The notes under the pieces: model-generated
The model's input: only the letters and a program-made list of their open reading frames with translations
What the model was told of the DNA's origin: nothing
The model's database searches: none
Shown: piece by piece, positions 42,805-52,402 of the stretch
Numbering within the stretch: the stretch's first letter is position 1
How the letters are laid out: each line of letters begins with the position of its first letter
Program-made: the position numbers and the translations under genes
From: Methanocalculus chunghsingensis
Lineage (GTDB): Archaea; Halobacteriota; Methanomicrobia; Methanomicrobiales; Methanocorpusculaceae
Length of the DNA: 64,000 bases
Assembly: GCF_018132105.1 (NCBI RefSeq)
Contig: NZ_JWHL01000005.1
Span: forward strand, 1 to 64,000
Direction of reading: 5' to 3'

Positions 42805-44610
42805 TCACTCATCAAGATTCAGCAGAACCATCTGCGACTCATCAATCCCCTGCACCGACAGGCTCCCGCCGCCGGAGCCGGGATACTCGGTCAGGAAGGA
42901 TTCATGCGGCGGCAGGGCGACACGCCAGCACTTCGTCGTCTCCCCGTCGAGGTCAGAGACGAAGTCCGGAGGAATGGTCGCCCCCTCACCGGTATCTGCC
43001 GAGATATCATAGAGCGTCAGCTCAACCGGTTTTGCCGTATGATTATCGACCCGAATGGAGACATGGTCCCCACGGAGCCCGCGTTTCACCACCACACGGC
43101 GCATGATCCTCCCTTCAATCGCGGAGGTGTCGGGGACCGGCGCTTCCACGATCTCTGCGACCTTTGAGGCGATATCAGGGATGATGGCACAGACCGCACG
43201 TGCCCGATCCTCTGCGATCCGGCCCCGGTCCCGCCGTGAGAGAAAGAGTTTCAGATCCCGGCCAAGCTCCTGGAGTGCAAGGACGATCTCCCGTTCGACC
43301 TCGGGGATCGAGGCGACGGCATCCTTGCTCTCACTTGTAAATGGAACATTTGTCGAAGCGACATGGACGAGGATCAGAACCGGGCCCATCGGGAGGCCGG
43401 CCTGGGATATCCCATACCCCTTCCAGTTGATCGACTGGATCGACTGGGTGATGGCGCATGCCCCCTGCTGATAGAGGAGCGGCACCCGGTTTGCAAACCT
43501 GAGTATCTTTGCGGATCCTTCTGCCTCAAGCCTTCCTCCATATCCTATCGCCGCCTCCACCACGAACGAATGTCCTGAGAAGACCCCGGGCGCCCTGCTC
43601 CGTGCCTTCACAAAATCGAGGGCAAACTCCTTCTCAAGCCCCTCAACAAGAAGCTCCTCCCCGATTGGGGAGAGGCAGGTCTGCGCCGGGGGTGCCGGGA
43701 TCCGGACCGTCTGCATCGTTGCAAGGAGTGTCTTCAGATCAGGCGGGGAAAGTGACGATGCCGTGACGCCCCCATCTATCAAAGCGAGGGCAAGGATCTC
43801 CGAAGCGGTCTTCTTTCCGACACGCGAGAACTCCTCCTGGAGGAATACCTCTACCGGAAGGTCGCTTGCCGCCGCCATCCGTTTCAGTATTCCAAGTTCA
43901 ATCCCATGCGGATGTGGCTTGATCGACCTGGGGCAGGGGGGAACCTCACCGGATACCCGTTCAAAGGTCGTCCCCTCGCCATCGATCTCGATCCGGAACC
44001 GGGCATGAGGATTGACGATGGAGGTGTACTTCAGGTACTCAAGGAGACGTTTCTTTGCAGCCATCGAGCTGGCAAACTCAAGCTCGATCCGGGTGCCATG
44101 CGGGAGCGCCCAGTCTATCTCCTCGTGGGAGAGGACTTCCGGCTCATTCGTCTGCGTCCTGATCATCAGGGTGAACCGGTGCGCCTTCGTCTTCGCCCCG
44201 GTCCGTGAGATGACCACCGCAGGTGTCCCGCTTGTCAGCTGGGCATAGAGGACGGCGGCCGAGATTCCGATCCCCTGCTGACCCCTGCTCTGCCTGACCT
44301 GGTGAAACCGGGAGCCGTAGAGCAGTTTTCCGAAGACGAACGGCACCTGCTCCGGCATGATGCCGGGGCCGTTATCCTCAACAGCAATTGAGTAGGTATC
44401 TGATCCCGTCTTCCTGATGATCACAAGAATGTCAGGGAGGACCATCGACTCTTCACAGGCGTCGAGGGCATTATCGATCGCCTCCTTTATCGTGGTGATG
44501 ATACCGCGTGTCGGGGAGTCGAAGCCGAGGAGATGTTTATTCTTCTCAAAGAACTCCGCTACACTGATACTCTTCTGTTGCTTCGCCAGTTCCTCAGCAA
44601 GAACCACCAC
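42805..44610 (-). CDS. top6B: DNA topoisomerase VI subunit B
   Basis: 601 residues. It is the ATPase half of the type IIB topoisomerase that relaxes supercoils and decatenates chromosomes. GHKL motifs are KEAIDNALDACEE (~43-55), VEDNGPGIMPEQVPF and the G-rich RGQQGIGISAAVLYAQ lid. A transducer domain (~230-470) and a C-terminal Ig-like domain (~515-601) follow. The start is GTG 44610 or 44607, with GGGTGGTGA directly upstream inside the hisS end, overlapping hisS by 17 bases. The partner top6A, usually adjacent in euryarchaea, is not within this window. Confidence 0.95.
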   Translation of the reverse strand: MVVLAEELAKQQKSISVAEFFEKNKHLLGFDSPTRGIITTIKEAIDNALDACEESMVLPDILVIIRKTGSDTYSIAVEDNGPGIMPEQVPFVFGKLLYGSRFHQVRQSRGQQGIGISAAVLYAQLTSGTPAVVISRTGAKTKAHRFTLMIRTQTNEPEVLSHEEIDWALPHGTRIELEFASSMAAKKRLLEYLKYTSIVNPHARFRIEIDGEGTTFERVSGEVPPCPRSIKPHPHGIELGILKRMAAASDLPVEVFLQEEFSRVGKKTASEILALALIDGGVTASSLSPPDLKTLLATMQTVRIPAPPAQTCLSPIGEELLVEGLEKEFALDFVKARSRAPGVFSGHSFVVEAAIGYGGRLEAEGSAKILRFANRVPLLYQQGACAITQSIQSINWKGYGISQAGLPMGPVLILVHVASTNVPFTSESKDAVASIPEVEREIVLALQELGRDLKLFLSRRDRGRIAEDRARAVCAIIPDIASKVAEIVEAPVPDTSAIEGRIMRRVVVKRGLRGDHVSIRVDNHTAKPVELTLYDISADTGEGATIPPDFVSDLDGETTKCWRVALPPHESFLTEYPGSGGGSLSVQGIDESQMVLLNLDE

Positions 44611-45820
44611 TCACCACCCGGAGTACCGCCTCTTCCACTGAAACCGTCTCCTGATCTCCGCTCCCGAGGTCGCGGAGTGTCACCATCCCGCTCTCAGCCT
44701 CGCGTCCACCGATGACAACTGCATAATCTGCATGCTTTGCCGCATACGAGAGCTGGGCTGAGAGACTTTTCCCTGTCAGATCAGCGAGCGTCCGTACCCC
44801 GGCTCTTCGGAATGCTGCAGCCGCACCGATGCCTGCCAGTCTCCCCTCAGGTGTCACCACCAGGGCGACCGTCAGGGGGCGCGGGACACCCTGGTCACCC
44901 CGGGAGACCATCACACGATCAAAGCCGATGGCAAACCCACAGGATGGTGTATCTTCGCCGCCGAAGAGATGGGCGAGCCGGTAGGCACCTCCCCCCATAA
45001 TCTGGTTCTCGGCTCCGAGATTCTCGGCAAATGCCTCAAAGACACAGCCGGTATAGTAATCAAGGCCACGGGCAATCCCGAAATACTGGGTATATGGCAC
45101 CTCATGTGCATCAAGGAGGGCAAATGTCTCCCGAATCCGCGCCTCTTCAGGGATTGATCCGGTGATCGCAAATGCATCATCAAGGTTTCGTGACTCGATG
45201 AGTGCGGTGAGGCGCTCCGCGAGATCACCCTCAGGGAGCACCGTCTGAAGAGCCCCATAATCCCGCTTATCGAGGCATGCCATCACCTTCTTCTGGGTAT
45301 CCGGCTCAAGATCGGCGATGAGGCTCTTCATCATCGAGAGATGACCGACACGGAGCTCAAAGGTTACTCCGGCGGAGGTGAGAAGATCAGAGCCGACCGC
45401 GATCACCTCGGCATCTGCCTGTGCGGTATCCGCACCGATCAGCTCGATCCCAAACTGCCAGAACTGCCGGTACCGCCCCTTCTGTGGCCGCTCATACCGG
45501 AAACAGTCCCCGAAATAGTACCACCGGACCGGCCTGTTCAGCACCTTCGCCTCATTGACGTACATCCGGAGGACCGGGGCCGTCAGTTCAGGACGGAGCG
45601 AGAGATCACGGCCTCCTTTATCCTGGAAGGCATACATCTCCCCGATAATGCCTTCACCGGAACGTATGGTGAAGAGTTCGAGATGCTCAAATTCGGGTGT
45701 TGCAACCTCCCGGTATCCCCACTGCGATACCGCCCTGCGTAACGTCTCTTCAACGCCTCTCCGCTCTTCCAGTTCATCCGGGAAGAAATCCCGGGTTCCT
45801 CTCGGTCTCTGAATCATCAC
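44594..45820 (-). CDS. hisS: Histidyl-tRNA synthetase
   Basis: 408 residues, class II synthetase. Motif 1 region PRGTRDFFPDE, motif 2 FGDCFRYERPQKGRYRQFWQFG, the histidine A loop ARGLDYYTGCVFEAF, motif 3 GFAIGFDRVMV and a C-terminal anticodon-binding domain (~315-408) are all visible. It overlaps top6B by 17 bases, so the two are cotranscribed. The upstream small membrane gene ends 12 bases before it. Confidence 0.97.
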   Translation of the reverse strand: MMIQRPRGTRDFFPDELEERRGVEETLRRAVSQWGYREVATPEFEHLELFTIRSGEGIIGEMYAFQDKGGRDLSLRPELTAPVLRMYVNEAKVLNRPVRWYYFGDCFRYERPQKGRYRQFWQFGIELIGADTAQADAEVIAVGSDLLTSAGVTFELRVGHLSMMKSLIADLEPDTQKKVMACLDKRDYGALQTVLPEGDLAERLTALIESRNLDDAFAITGSIPEEARIRETFALLDAHEVPYTQYFGIARGLDYYTGCVFEAFAENLGAENQIMGGGAYRLAHLFGGEDTPSCGFAIGFDRVMVSRGDQGVPRPLTVALVVTPEGRLAGIGAAAAFRRAGVRTLADLTGKSLSAQLSYAAKHADYAVVIGGREAESGMVTLRDLGSGDQETVSVEEAVLRVVSGGSC

Positions 45821-45832
45821 ATACCACGTCGC

Positions 45833-46138
45833 TTATCTCTTCTGTATCCGGACTGCCCCGAGGAACCGCTCAAGGGATCCCTCGCCTGTCCAGATTCGCT
45901 CACGCTCATCCCGCCCCTGCATATACAAGGCACCGAGGACGAGAGCGATCCCGATGAAGGGCTGATTGAAATCCGCTGCTGCAACACCTGCAAGCCCCGT
46001 CGCCGACCAGAAGATTCCCCGGAGGGCTGCCCTCCGATACCCGGCCCTGCCCGTCCGCCCGTAGATCCGGAGGTCACGGAGCCAGAGGAAGATGACGACG
46101 GCTGCGCCAAAACAGGTGACGTAGAAGAGGATATCCAT
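45833..46138 (-). CDS. Small two-helix membrane protein
   Basis: About 101 residues from ATG 46138 (GTG 46147 is in frame). A first helix (MDILFYVTCFGAAVVIFLWL), a basic loop (RDLRIYGRTGRAGYRR) and a second hydrophobic stretch (GLAGVAAADFN ... IGIALVLGALYM) are followed by a charged tail. No family is recognised. It is first of a probable operon with hisS and top6B, and divergent from larB. Confidence 0.55.
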   Translation of the reverse strand: MDILFYVTCFGAAVVIFLWLRDLRIYGRTGRAGYRRAALRGIFWSATGLAGVAAADFNQPFIGIALVLGALYMQGRDERERIWTGEGSLERFLGAVRIQKR

Positions 46139-46181
46139 GCAATGCACTTAATATGAGCCTCATCCCTTGATAATAATAATC

Positions 46182-47455
<1,274 letters not shown>

Positions 47456-47491
47456 ACATTTATAGACCTGACGACAAGGTACAGGGTAGCA

Positions 47492-47902
47492 ATGGCACAG
47501 AAGAAACCAACTCCACCGTTTGCAGCAGCCATCTCACGGTACTGGTACCTGACACCAGGCGTTGCAATGCTTGGTATCGCCCTCGTCTATCTCGGAGTCA
47601 CCCTTCCGCTCCCACTATATACCTCGCCGGGAATATGGGGCTGCTTTATCGCATCCCTCCTCCTCTGCGGGATGGCGTTTGCAGATCCACGGCGTGATCT
47701 CGTCTCGATGTTCACCCCGCTCTATGCAGTCATCTTCTTCTTCCTTCCCGGTGACATCCCTCTCGGCCTCCCGCTCTTCATCTTCTTCACCATCACCATC
47801 GTCATCCTGACGATACGGCTGCAATATCGGATCCATAACTGGGAGGGGAACAGGAAGGTAACCCGTTCAGAGGATGCTCAGCCTGAAAAAGATCAATACT
47901 GA
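47492..47902 (+). CDS. Small four-helix membrane protein
   Basis: 136 residues with about four membrane segments (YLTPGVAMLGIALVYLGVTL, GCFIASLLLCGMAF, MFTPLYAVIFFFLPGD, LPLFIFFTITIVILTIRL) and a charged C-terminal tail. It is not assigned to a family. It begins 37 bases after nadM and may be cotranscribed. The end overlaps the convergent ATPase gene by 10 bases. Confidence 0.65.
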   Translation: MAQKKPTPPFAAAISRYWYLTPGVAMLGIALVYLGVTLPLPLYTSPGIWGCFIASLLLCGMAFADPRRDLVSMFTPLYAVIFFFLPGDIPLGLPLFIFFTITIVILTIRLQYRIHNWEGNRKVTRSEDAQPEKDQY

Positions 47903-49104
47903 AACTTTCGTGCCGGAATGAGCGATATAATCCTTCCGGCTATCCGAATCTCTTCCTCCTGATCAGCAGTCAGAATATATCCCCTCTCAAGTCCGAAGTG
48001 ATCCATCGCCTCCAGCAGCCCGCCCACCTCTCTCTCTTTATTCCGGCTGGTGACCTCATAGCAGACCTGGATTGCCTGTATGATGGCCGCCTTCTCTTTG
48101 ACAACGAAGTCACACTCTCCCTTCTCCCGGAAATAGAAGATCTCCCGGTAGCGTCTCCGCAGCTCCAGGAATACATGGTTCTCAAGGAGTCTGCCTTGAT
48201 CATCTGAAAATCCTAAGGAATTTGCCCGGATCAGCCCATTATCAATGGCATACACTTTTTTGGGGTTAACCTGCCTGACTCTTTGGGAAAACGAAAACCG
48301 TGGCAGGATAAAGAGGATATACGCATCTTCAAGAAGATCCATATAGGATGAGAGGGTAGTAACCGAACCGATCTCCGGAAACGTCTTCTGAAGCCGGGAG
48401 AGGGTAACCTCTCTTGATATATTTCCAAGCAGGTAGACTGCAAGGTCAGTTATAGTGCCAGGATTTTTAATGAGGTGACGAAATACGATATCCCTGGCAA
48501 TAATATCCATGAGCAGATTCCGAAGAACCTCATCAAGACCTGTTCTGAGGTACTCCGGAAAGCCACCAGCGAAGAGAAACTCCTGAAATGAATCGAATGA
48601 ATCCTCCCGATCCTGATACATCAGATATTCCTGATAGGAGAATGGAAATAGTTCAATGCGCAGGTTTCTTCCGGTCAGTTTTGTTCCGAGCTCCCGGCTC
48701 AGAAGAGATGCATTTGATCCGGTGATTATCACCTTCTTATTCTGATCCAGAAGGTATCTCACATATGATTCCCAGCCTGGAAGGTTCTGGATCTCGTCAA
48801 AGTAATAGAGATCCCGGTCTCCAAACTCCTCAACGAAGACCTCCTGAAGCATCTCAATATCCTTAAGATCAAAGCTACCCAGACGGGGATCCTCAAAATT
48901 CATAAAGTAACATTCCTCCTCCCTCTTCATCGACTGAAGAAGGAGCGTGCTTTTCCCACATCTCCGGATACCGGATATGATGACGGCAAAATTCAACAGA
49001 GGCTTCACCTTCACGAGATCCCCCCGTATTATTCCGGATTCGCGATTTTGAAGCATATTCCTTTGAGATATGAGAATCCGCGAGAGTTCACTCTTCAGGA
49101 GCAT
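47893..49104 (-). CDS. AAA_14/DUF4143 family ATPase
   Basis: 403 residues. Walker A GIRRCGKSTLLL (~47-58), Walker B-like YYFDEIQNLPGWE (~99-111), and the sensor TGSNASLLSRELGTKLTGR are followed by LFPFSYQEYL. The C-terminal DUF4143 domain shows LLEDAYILFILPRFS, KVYAIDNGL, LENHVFLELRRR and the nuclease-like YFREKGECDFVVKEK (D and ExK pattern of the PD-(D/E)XK fold). This widespread archaeal family is patchily distributed and of unknown function; mobility or self-defence roles have been suggested. It stands alone, with repeats in its upstream region. Confidence 0.9.
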   Translation of the reverse strand: MLLKSELSRILISQRNMLQNRESGIIRGDLVKVKPLLNFAVIISGIRRCGKSTLLLQSMKREEECYFMNFEDPRLGSFDLKDIEMLQEVFVEEFGDRDLYYFDEIQNLPGWESYVRYLLDQNKKVIITGSNASLLSRELGTKLTGRNLRIELFPFSYQEYLMYQDREDSFDSFQEFLFAGGFPEYLRTGLDEVLRNLLMDIIARDIVFRHLIKNPGTITDLAVYLLGNISREVTLSRLQKTFPEIGSVTTLSSYMDLLEDAYILFILPRFSFSQRVRQVNPKKVYAIDNGLIRANSLGFSDDQGRLLENHVFLELRRRYREIFYFREKGECDFVVKEKAAIIQAIQVCYEVTSRNKEREVGGLLEAMDHFGLERGYILTADQEEEIRIAGRIISLIPARKFQY

Positions 49105-49144
49105 ACCAGTACAGGAAGAGGAGATCTCATAAAACTATCCATCT

Positions 49145-49204
49145 CAAATGGACACCATTGATCATTTGGAATGGAAACTTTTGATCAATACAAATGGATA
49201 CCAT
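49145..49204. repeat. Two 14-bp direct repeats with paired TTGATCA sites
   Basis: CAAATGGACACCAT (49145-49158) recurs as CAAATGGATACCAT (49191-49204), one mismatch, 46 bases apart. TTGATCA occurs at 49158-49164 and 49181-49187 between them. The group lies 40-100 bases upstream of the AAA/DUF4143 gene, where operators would be. It could be a binding site for a regulator, or the trace of an insertion. Confidence 0.4.
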
Positions 49205-49265
49205 GTGCACTGAAACTTCCGACATCGCTGTACAAAGGCAAAAAAGAAAATGGTCCGATCAAGGA

Positions 49266-49586
49266 CTAGAATGAGTCGAGGGATACGGTGCCGAAGTCAT
49301 CGGCGATCTGCCTGACATTGGTGACGCCAAACGCGGTCTGGACGATCTCCAGATCAAGGGCGACCGCGGCATCGACCATATAATCGAGGATGTCGACACT
49401 GAGCTCCTTCTTCTCGCGTGACTTGCGCATCTGGTCAAGGAGAAAGGTGACTTTCGAAGGATCCTCGCTTCTGAGCTTTGCGAGGGTGATAACACACATC
49501 GAGATGCGGGTGAGGTTTCTATCCGATCCGGTGATGGTATCGAAGAAGTTCTTCAGCACCTGTGCCTGATAGACCTCGCCTGCCAT
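49266..49586 (-). CDS. Small helical conserved-looking protein of unknown function
   Basis: 106 residues, almost entirely helical, without membrane segments or signal peptide. LKNFFDTITGSDRNLTRISMCVITLAKLRSE and VTFLLDQMRKSREKKEL suggest a compact helical bundle; one cysteine is present. No family is recognised. It lies 47 bases downstream of the YchF-like gene in the same direction, so it may share that transcript. Confidence 0.6.
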   Translation of the reverse strand: MAGEVYQAQVLKNFFDTITGSDRNLTRISMCVITLAKLRSEDPSKVTFLLDQMRKSREKKELSVDILDYMVDAAVALDLEIVQTAFGVTNVRQIADDFGTVSLDSF

Positions 49587-49633
49587 ACGTATACTCTTCT
49601 CTTGATTGATATTACTTTAATCTGTCGCTCATT

Positions 49634-50800
49634 TCACTTTGCTGTGCTGACGATCCGGATGATGTCCCCACTCTTGAGCTCTGTCGAGTCTTTCACCCGC
49701 ATCTTCGTCCGCGCGTCAACCGCATAGAGGAATCCCTTCCCGATATCCGTATGCACACGGTATGCGAGATCGCGTGGGGTCGAACCCCGCTTCATCAAAA
49801 AAGCATCCGGGAGGATCCGGTTCTTCCCATCGGTGAAATGGGTCTCATCCTCGACAGGATAGACGACGATCATATCAAGAAGCGAAAAAACAGCCCTGTT
49901 CACCGCTTCCTGAACACCGGTTCCCTTGAATCTCTGCATCACCGCTCTGATCATGGAGAGACCCTTCTCCTGCTGCGGAGTGAGCGTAACTCCCGGCTTG
50001 ACCGTAAAGTCAGGATCACCAGGAAGATACGAGATAACCCCGGCAGAGGCGGCACCTCTGAGAGCAAGTTCGGCCGCTGCCGTCGTCCTGACAACCTCCG
50101 GAGGGAATGAAGCAAGGAGTTCTTCAAATGCGAGATCTGCCTTGTTTGCAACCGTCACCATCGGTTTGTTGATGGCAATCAGGGCATCCGCAAAGCGGCA
50201 GAGGGCATCGCCATCGGCGGTGAAGAGATCCACATCAGTCTCTGCGAGTGCGGATCTGATATCCTCAGCCGTCATCGAGAGTCCGGCAAGCCCTTCTGCA
50301 AGCAGGTCGACAAGAGCCGCCTCCTTCCCCTGTGCAGCACGGGCAAGGCGGGGAAGATGCTTCTCAATAATGCCTGCAACCCACATCGCCATCTCGAACC
50401 TGAGGAATCTGATATCCTCCTTCGGATCGTGACTCCCCGGATCAACCGGATTCCCCTCGGCATCAGTACCCCCGCTTGCATCCACGACCTGAATAATCGC
50501 ATCGGCAGACCGGAGATTGTCAAGAAACTGATTCCCAAGCCCCTTTCCTTTGTGGGCATCCGGGACGAGACCCGCGACATCGATAAGACCGACATTGATG
50601 AACCGGAATCCATCATGGCAGTTCCCACAATCAAGGCCAAGCTCACGGCATGGACAGGGAGACCGGACATACGCGACGCCATTGTTTGCATCGATCGTTG
50701 TGAACGGATAATTTGCGATCTCGACATCCGCGAGGGTCGCCGCCTTGAAGAAGGTGGACTTGCCACAGTTCGGTTTGCCAGCAAGAGCAAGCGTGATCAT
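49634..50800 (-). CDS. YchF/Obg-like GTPase (archaeal form)
   Basis: 388 residues. G1 is GKPNCGKST (~8-16), G3 DVAGLVPDAHKGKGLGN (~74-90), and G4-like NKADLAF. A C-terminal TGS domain (~320-388) ends in SGDIIRIVSTAK. Four cysteines in CPCRELGLDCGNC (~49-61) form an archaeal zinc-like insertion just before G3. The family associates with ribosomes and may hydrolyse ATP. It is divergent from the gene at 50838 with 37 bases between starts. Confidence 0.92.
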   Translation of the reverse strand: MITLALAGKPNCGKSTFFKAATLADVEIANYPFTTIDANNGVAYVRSPCPCRELGLDCGNCHDGFRFINVGLIDVAGLVPDAHKGKGLGNQFLDNLRSADAIIQVVDASGGTDAEGNPVDPGSHDPKEDIRFLRFEMAMWVAGIIEKHLPRLARAAQGKEAALVDLLAEGLAGLSMTAEDIRSALAETDVDLFTADGDALCRFADALIAINKPMVTVANKADLAFEELLASFPPEVVRTTAAAELALRGAASAGVISYLPGDPDFTVKPGVTLTPQQEKGLSMIRAVMQRFKGTGVQEAVNRAVFSLLDMIVVYPVEDETHFTDGKNRILPDAFLMKRGSTPRDLAYRVHTDIGKGFLYAVDARTKMRVKDSTELKSGDIIRIVSTAK

Positions 50801-50837
50801 AGTAATTCACATGTACGACCGATGCATATTAAGTTAC

Positions 50838-51428
50838 ATGGGCTACATCACACGAGAAACGGCATACTTTGACAAGCCAGGAAAAGAGAATACCGCAGAT
50901 GTGGTTCATCTCGCGGTCGAACGGGCGCGCCTGCTGAACTGTACGCAGATCGTGGTCGCCAGCACCAGCGGGAAGACCGCACTCGCGTTCCTTGATGCAA
51001 TCCGGGGAACCGGGATTCGCCTTGTTGTCGTCTCGCATGTCGTCGGCTTCTCAAAGCCCGGCATCTGGGAATTCTCCGAAGATACCGCGGCAACGCTCAG
51101 AGCAGAAGGCCATATCATCGTCACCGGAACACATACCCTCTCCGGGCTTGAACGCGCCCTCTCACGTGCAGAGCGTGTCGGCGGAGGCTCACGATCTGAG
51201 GCGATAGCCGAGGCGCTCCGACGCGTTGTTGCAGTCGGGCTGAAGGTTGCGGTTGAGTCGGTTCTGATCGCCGCAGACCAGGGGGCCATCCCGATCGAAG
51301 ACGAGGTGATTGCTGTTGGGGGAACGGCAACCGGCGCAGACTGTGCCGCTGTCATCCGGCCAGCACATACAGCCACCTTCTTCGATCTCCAGGTCAGGGA
51401 GATCATCGCGATGCCAAGGAACCGATGA
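50838..51428 (+). CDS. Pyruvate kinase C-terminal-like alpha/beta protein
   Basis: 196 residues from ATG 50838 (MGYITRETAYFDKPGKENT); ATG 50811 is also in frame. The sequence has the pattern of the stand-alone pyruvate-kinase C-terminal-like domain of archaea: ADVVHLAVERARLLNCTQIVVASTSGKTAL, LVVVSHVVGF, VESVLIAADQGAIPIEDEVIAVGGT. No catalytic residues of pyruvate kinase are present, so it is probably a ligand-binding protein. It ends in an ATGA overlap with the membrane protein gene downstream. Confidence 0.75.
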   Translation: MGYITRETAYFDKPGKENTADVVHLAVERARLLNCTQIVVASTSGKTALAFLDAIRGTGIRLVVVSHVVGFSKPGIWEFSEDTAATLRAEGHIIVTGTHTLSGLERALSRAERVGGGSRSEAIAEALRRVVAVGLKVAVESVLIAADQGAIPIEDEVIAVGGTATGADCAAVIRPAHTATFFDLQVREIIAMPRNR

Positions 51429-52267
51429 CCATGATCCGTGAGGCACTCGCAGATACCATCGGACTCCTGAAGCGCCGGCCGCTTCTCTGGCTCTCCGGCC
51501 TTATCATCGCAGCAGTCACAGCAGGTGATATCCTGATAACCGGATCAGATTCCCTCGCCGGAACAGGGAGCTTTCAGATCCTCGCTCTCCTCGTCTATCC
51601 GTTCATCATCGCTGCAGGTTATGGGATCATCAGGGAGGATTCAAACGATCCGTCCGTCTATCTCCGGTACGGGCTCTCATACTACTTCCGGGTGCTCCTT
51701 CCGCTCCTCGTCATCATCTTTGCAAGTATCATCACCATCATGCTGGTGATTGGGACAACGATGCTGATCGGGATTCCGGCAACGGCAGATTTCACCATGA
51801 TGATCGCGATGTGGGTCATGATCCCGATCTTCCTCTTCACGTACTTCTACGACACCTTCGTCGTCTTCCGGGATGAGAAGATCTTCGACTCGCTCCGTGC
51901 CAGCATCACGCTGGTGATGGTCCATGGATGGAAGGTGCTCCTCTTCATCGCCGCAAACATCATCATCCTGCTTGGCATCCTCTTCGGCCTCGCCTTCCTC
52001 TGGATGGGCCTCCTCTGGGAGAAGATGACAGAGGTTGCAGAGATGGATCCGGATCTCATCAGCGAAATGACCGGCGATGAAGTGATGGCACTCCTCGGAC
52101 CAGACGCCCTCATGGCAACCGCAGTCGTCCTCTTCATCTGGGCGCTCATCGCCACCCCCTTCACCCTCGCCTTCAAGGCGGCCTTCTTCAGGAGACTGGA
52201 GAAGATCCCGGTCGTTCAACAGGAGATCGGTGAGTATGATGAGAAGGGACGGTGGTATAAGTACTGA
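51425..52267 (+). CDS. Polytopic membrane protein of unknown function
   Basis: 280 residues with about six membrane segments (LLWLSGLIIAAVTAG, IIAAGYGIIR, LPLLVIIFASIITIMLVIGT, MMIAMWVMIPIFLFTYF, VLLFIAANIIILLGILFGLAFLWM, ATAVVLFIWALIATPFTLAF). The pattern RDEKIFDSLRASITLVMVHGWKVLLF between segments recalls uncharacterised archaeal membrane proteins (DUF4013/DUF7847-like). The product is coupled by ATGA overlap to the pyruvate-kinase-C-like protein, so the two probably function together. Confidence 0.7.
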   Translation: MTMIREALADTIGLLKRRPLLWLSGLIIAAVTAGDILITGSDSLAGTGSFQILALLVYPFIIAAGYGIIREDSNDPSVYLRYGLSYYFRVLLPLLVIIFASIITIMLVIGTTMLIGIPATADFTMMIAMWVMIPIFLFTYFYDTFVVFRDEKIFDSLRASITLVMVHGWKVLLFIAANIIILLGILFGLAFLWMGLLWEKMTEVAEMDPDLISEMTGDEVMALLGPDALMATAVVLFIWALIATPFTLAFKAAFFRRLEKIPVVQQEIGEYDEKGRWYKY

Positions 52268-52402
52268 GAGAGGGAATCCCCCCCTCATACGATACATCCA
52301 GAAGGAAATTTTCTATCAAACTCTTTTTTCGCAGTCGAACAAGGAGATTAAGAGGATGGATCGGATGCGATCCTGAATGAGAAACAGATACGCCACTCCT
52401 GA

